64,000 nt of DNA from contig CAJXQU010000005.1 in NCBI GenBank assembly GCA_913058255.1, positions 62,001 through 126,000 on the forward strand. The letters run 5' to 3'. The notes beneath the pieces were generated by a model that did no database searches, was not told the origin of the DNA, and was given only the letters and a program-made list of their open reading frames with translations. Numbering within the stretch: the stretch's first letter is position 1; each line of letters opens with the position of its first letter. This DNA is from an uncultured Pseudomonadota bacterium (lineage in GTDB: Bacteria; Pseudomonadota; Gammaproteobacteria; CAJXQU01). Below, in pieces: positions 61,292 through 64,000 of the stretch. The position numbers and the translations under genes are program-made.

Positions 61292-62293
61292 TTATTGGCT
61301 ATTAAAAGTGGCTAAGAGTTTCTTGTTGCCTTCAGCTTCTACGGAACCTTGTTCAGCCGCCTTGCTAAACCAGGTTAAGGCTTTCTCTTCATTCTTATCG
61401 GTGCCGATTCCTTCTGAATATAAATAGCCAACATAGTTTTGGGCTTCACGATCACCCGATTCTGCAGCACGCAGATACCATTTGAGGGCACTGGTTAGAT
61501 TTTGAGGAATTATATCGCCTTCCTCATTGAGCTGAGCGAGTGAAATTTGTGCTTTTAGATTATTCTGTTCGGCAGCTTTTTGCATCCAGCTATGGGCCGA
61601 ATCAATCGAGCTTGATGTATTTTTTTCTAACAACATACGAGCTAAATTATATTGAGCCTTAGCATTACCTGCTCGGGCAGCTTTTTCATACCAATCTTGT
61701 GCAAAGCCGAGGTTTTTAGCCACGCCTTGTCCTGTTGCGTAGGAAATGCCTAAATTATACTGAGCACGAACGAATTTTGAACGAGCAGCTTTTTCATACC
61801 AATTAAATGCATGTTTGGCATTTTTAGGTAGACCTTTTCCCATTCTGTATAAGTTGCCGACATGAAATTGCGCCGCAGGAATATTCTCTTCTGCCATGGT
61901 GTGCAATCGATTGACAGCATCCTTGTTACCACCAAAGGCCGCTTTACTATACCATTGAGCAGCTTTCGACTCGTCGACATCTGTACCTTCACCATTCTGA
62001 TAAAGTACAGCAAGGTTATATTGAGATTTTTTATTGCCGCTTTCTGCACCGGCTAGATACCAACGCAGAGCTTTTTGTTTATCTGCGACCACACCGTTGC
62101 CATTATCGTACATGAGTCCCAAGGCAAATTGTGCTCGAGCATCATCTTGATTGGCTAAATCCTCAAAGATGCCAATGGCTTTTTCAAAATCATTATTTTT
62201 GTAAGCAGCAACACCGTCAGTAAAGTCGGCCTTAGCAATGAGCGGCAAGCATAGAAATAGCGTAGCAAAAAAAATTTTCAGGTTTAATTTCAT
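61292..62293 (-). CDS. Sel1-repeat protein, exported
   Basis: A 333-residue protein with a signal peptide (IFFATLFLCLPLIAKAD) and about seven Sel1-type repeats (AQFALGLMYDNGNG, SQYNLAVLYQNGEG, AQFHVGNLYRMGKG, AQYNLGISYATGQG, AQNYVGYLYSEGIG). It is divergent from the kinase gene, with 116 bases between the starts. Together with the other Sel1 gene it probably forms one transcription unit. Function not known. Confidence 0.87.
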   Translation of the reverse strand: MKLNLKIFFATLFLCLPLIAKADFTDGVAAYKNNDFEKAIGIFEDLANQDDARAQFALGLMYDNGNGVVADKQKALRWYLAGAESGNKKSQYNLAVLYQNGEGTDVDESKAAQWYSKAAFGGNKDAVNRLHTMAEENIPAAQFHVGNLYRMGKGLPKNAKHAFNWYEKAARSKFVRAQYNLGISYATGQGVAKNLGFAQDWYEKAARAGNAKAQYNLARMLLEKNTSSSIDSAHSWMQKAAEQNNLKAQISLAQLNEEGDIIPQNLTSALKWYLRAAESGDREAQNYVGYLYSEGIGTDKNEEKALTWFSKAAEQGSVEAEGNKKLLATFNSQ

Positions 62294-62409
62294 TAAATTA
62301 TCGCGAGTATGTTATAAAATACTTTTCTTGATGGTTTATTCTTAAGGCTATCGGCAATTCATTAAATAATTATAGATTTAGTAACATTTAGATAAATTAC
62401 TGCCCACTT

Positions 62410-63465
62410 ATGGATAAAACAGACTTAAGTTATTGTGATGCACCAACCGTGCCGGAATTGCAGCAGACGCAACCCGAGTATCAAGCTGCTAGCTGTCTTC
62501 CTGAAAACTTCATTTTGAAAGGTTATAAAATTCAAAAAGTGATAGCAAAGAGCCATGGCAGCATTAGCTATATGGCGCTTGATCTTTCTAGAGGCGAACG
62601 TGCTCAAGATCAAGTTGTTATCAAAGAATATTATCCACACACCTTGACGGAGAGAAAGTTGACCGGTGAGGTTGTGGCAGTGAAGTCAAGCCAACGCTTG
62701 AAATTTGAAAAAGGTAAGCACTCTTTCTTAAAAGAAGCCTATATCCTCATGAGAGTAGATTATGCGGGCATCGTTCAAGTCGAGTCGGTATTTGCAACTA
62801 ACGGTACTGTTTATATGGCGATGCCATATCATGAAGGAGAAACACTTTTTGCTAAGTTCGGTCGAGAAGGCGCAATAAATCAACAAGGTTTGCTTGATAT
62901 TTTTTTTTCACTCACAGAGTCTCTGAGCTTTATCCATGATCGTGGATACTTACATAGGGATCTAAAACCGTCTAATATTTTCATTCAAAATTCAGGACAA
63001 CTAATCATCTTGGATTTCGGTGGGGTGATATTAAAGAGTCGTAATAAACGTAGTTGCACACCCGTTATCTCTCAAGGCTATACGCCAATCGAGCAGTATT
63101 CTACAAATACGGTAGAGCAGGGCGTTTGGACAGATATATATGCCTTAGCTGCCGTACTCTATAAAGGCATAACAGGCCTACCGCCCGTGGATGCGGTAAC
63201 TCGAGGACAAAAAATCATCAAAGAACTAGACGATCCCTATAAGCCTCTAGTTTCAATCGCAAGCAGCCAATACTCGCTTCGATTCTTAAGTGCGGTTGAT
63301 CATGCTCTTTGTTTTAGAGCAGAAGACCGTCCCCAGAGTATCGCAGACTGGCGTGCAGAATTTGAAGGAAGTGCTCCCGTTTGGCTTGCTGCAGAAAGTG
63401 TTCGGCAAGACCTTTTGCATCAGGCTGCTAAAAGATTAATTGATTTTGATCTAAACCCTAGCTAA
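62410..63465 (+). CDS. Serine/threonine protein kinase
   Basis: A 351-residue kinase without signal peptide or obvious membrane segment. The glycine-rich loop is degenerate (VIAKSHGSISYMA). The ATP-site Lys is in VIKEYYPH; the catalytic loop is HRDLKPSNIF (RD type) and the metal motif is LDFGG; the activation segment is SQGYTPIEQYS, typical of bacterial kinases near secretion or signalling loci. A short C-terminal tail follows. ATG 62410 has no obvious Shine-Dalgarno. It is divergent from two Sel1 genes. Confidence 0.9.
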   Translation: MDKTDLSYCDAPTVPELQQTQPEYQAASCLPENFILKGYKIQKVIAKSHGSISYMALDLSRGERAQDQVVIKEYYPHTLTERKLTGEVVAVKSSQRLKFEKGKHSFLKEAYILMRVDYAGIVQVESVFATNGTVYMAMPYHEGETLFAKFGREGAINQQGLLDIFFSLTESLSFIHDRGYLHRDLKPSNIFIQNSGQLIILDFGGVILKSRNKRSCTPVISQGYTPIEQYSTNTVEQGVWTDIYALAAVLYKGITGLPPVDAVTRGQKIIKELDDPYKPLVSIASSQYSLRFLSAVDHALCFRAEDRPQSIADWRAEFEGSAPVWLAAESVRQDLLHQAAKRLIDFDLNPS

Positions 63466-63477
63466 TACAAGCTAGGG
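63456..63477. terminator. Hairpin at the end of the kinase gene
   Basis: Arms CCCTAGC / GCTAGGG with an 8-base loop overlap the stop codon of the kinase gene. No T-run follows, so its role as a terminator is uncertain. Confidence 0.35.
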
Positions 63478-63673
63478 GTGAATAGTCGTTTCAGACATGA
63501 TAGATCTTGGACGACATTGGTGAGAACTCACGACTAAAGTCATTATTGCCTTTAGGGGGCTATATTCGTTGACTATTTCCCCTTTGATTTAATACAAAAG
63601 ATCAACTCCTGCTTATAAATACTTTTAAGAAGTGCTTATCAGTAGAAGGTGACTTTAGAAAAAACGGTTTGCG

Positions 63674-64000
63674 CTATAAAACATTCTTTAATGCATCATT
63701 AAGACTTGCTACGGTGCGCTCTACATTTTGCAGCTTATCCAAACCAAATAGACCTAATCGAAATGTTTGGTAATCTTCACGCTCATCACACTTTAACGGT
63801 ACGCCTGCGGCAGTCTGGATGCCTGCGGCACCAAATTTTTTACCAGTTTGGATATCAATATCTTGAGTGTAACCAACGACCACTCCAGGAGCTTCAAAGC
63901 CTTCAGCAGCAACACTCTTAATACCTTTAGAGGCGAGTAGTTCTCTGATTTTTTGGCCAAGCTCGTATTGGTTTTGTTTGGCTTTTTCGAAGCCGTACTC
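63674..64000 (-). CDS. Class V aminotransferase, C-terminal part (window edge)
   Basis: The minus-strand frame is open to the window edge; 108 C-terminal residues are visible. It reads EYGFEKAKQNQYELGQKI, then SVAAEGFEAPGVVVGYTQD, and ends FRLGLFGLDKLQNVERTV. This matches the small domain of class V PLP aminotransferases of the serine- or alanine-glyoxylate type. The lysine domain lies beyond the window. In a methylotroph it could serve glycine/serine metabolism, but the substrate cannot be decided. The gap 63466-63673 holds no gene. Confidence 0.75.
   Translation of the reverse strand, partial: EYGFEKAKQNQYELGQKIRELLASKGIKSVAAEGFEAPGVVVGYTQDIDIQTGKKFGAAGIQTAAGVPLKCDEREDYQTFRLGLFGLDKLQNVERTVASLNDALKNVL

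Overview
The window is a stretch of a moderately AT-rich gammaproteobacterial chromosome. It carries the usual gammaproteobacterial gene order in several blocks: smc-zipA-ligA, lepA-lepB-DUF4845-rnc-era-recO, pyrG-kdsA-eno-ftsB-ispD-ispF and mltD/yafS-rnhA-dnaQ. It also carries two pseudoazurin-type cupredoxins, an MxaJ-like periplasmic binding protein, a PQQ-type glucose/sorbosone dehydrogenase homologue and a two-subunit NAD-linked formate dehydrogenase. That set points to a C1-oxidising (methylotrophic) gammaproteobacterium. A Methylophaga-like marine methylotroph is my best guess, but this is inference from gene content, not an identification.

Layout. 1-12.0 kb: chromosome maintenance and division (smc, zipA, ligA), then translation, secretion and RNA processing (lepA, lepB, rnc, era, recO). 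12.0-15.3 kb: a periplasmic redox block with a lipoprotein-anchored pseudoazurin, a soluble pseudoazurin, an MxaJ-like protein and an exported unknown. 15.3-21.7 kb: a DMT exporter, then pyrG-kdsA-eno and ftsB-ispD-ispF. 21.9-26.2 kb: metH divergent from a small ArsR-type regulator with a BigR/SqrR-like cysteine pair. 26.3-29.8 kb: a divergent receiver-like protein and a roadblock/LC7 protein among decayed gene fragments, then rbgA/ylqF. 29.8-37.9 kb: aas, mltD, yafS, rnhA, dnaQ, and the dapC-dapD-yffB operon.

37.9-46.5 kb is an accessory region. It holds two degraded REP-associated tyrosine transposase (RAYT) starts with associated inverted repeats, a zinc-ribbon membrane protein, a TetR regulator with four operator-like repeats facing a tandem alpha/beta-barrel secreted protein, a pilin-like/ankyrin fusion of 846 residues, small membrane proteins, and a gene broken by two frameshifts. 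46.5-53.0 kb: a PQQ-type dehydrogenase homologue, mtfA, ffh, a DUF3581 pair, rlmB and a gamma-glutamylcyclotransferase-like gene. 53.3-59.1 kb: fdhB-fdhA with a divergent LysR regulator and a perfect palindrome between them. 59.2-63.5 kb: a coiled-coil membrane protein, two Sel1-repeat proteins and a Ser/Thr kinase that may form one signalling module. The window ends inside a class V aminotransferase gene.

The most distinctive features are the pilin-ankyrin fusion, the kinase/Sel1/coiled-coil neighbourhood, the tethered-plus-soluble pseudoazurin pair, the duplicated HhH module in LigA, the RAYT/REP debris, and several gene fragments visible only by translating apparent intergenic DNA. I found no CRISPR array, no rRNA or tRNA gene, and no intact insertion sequence.
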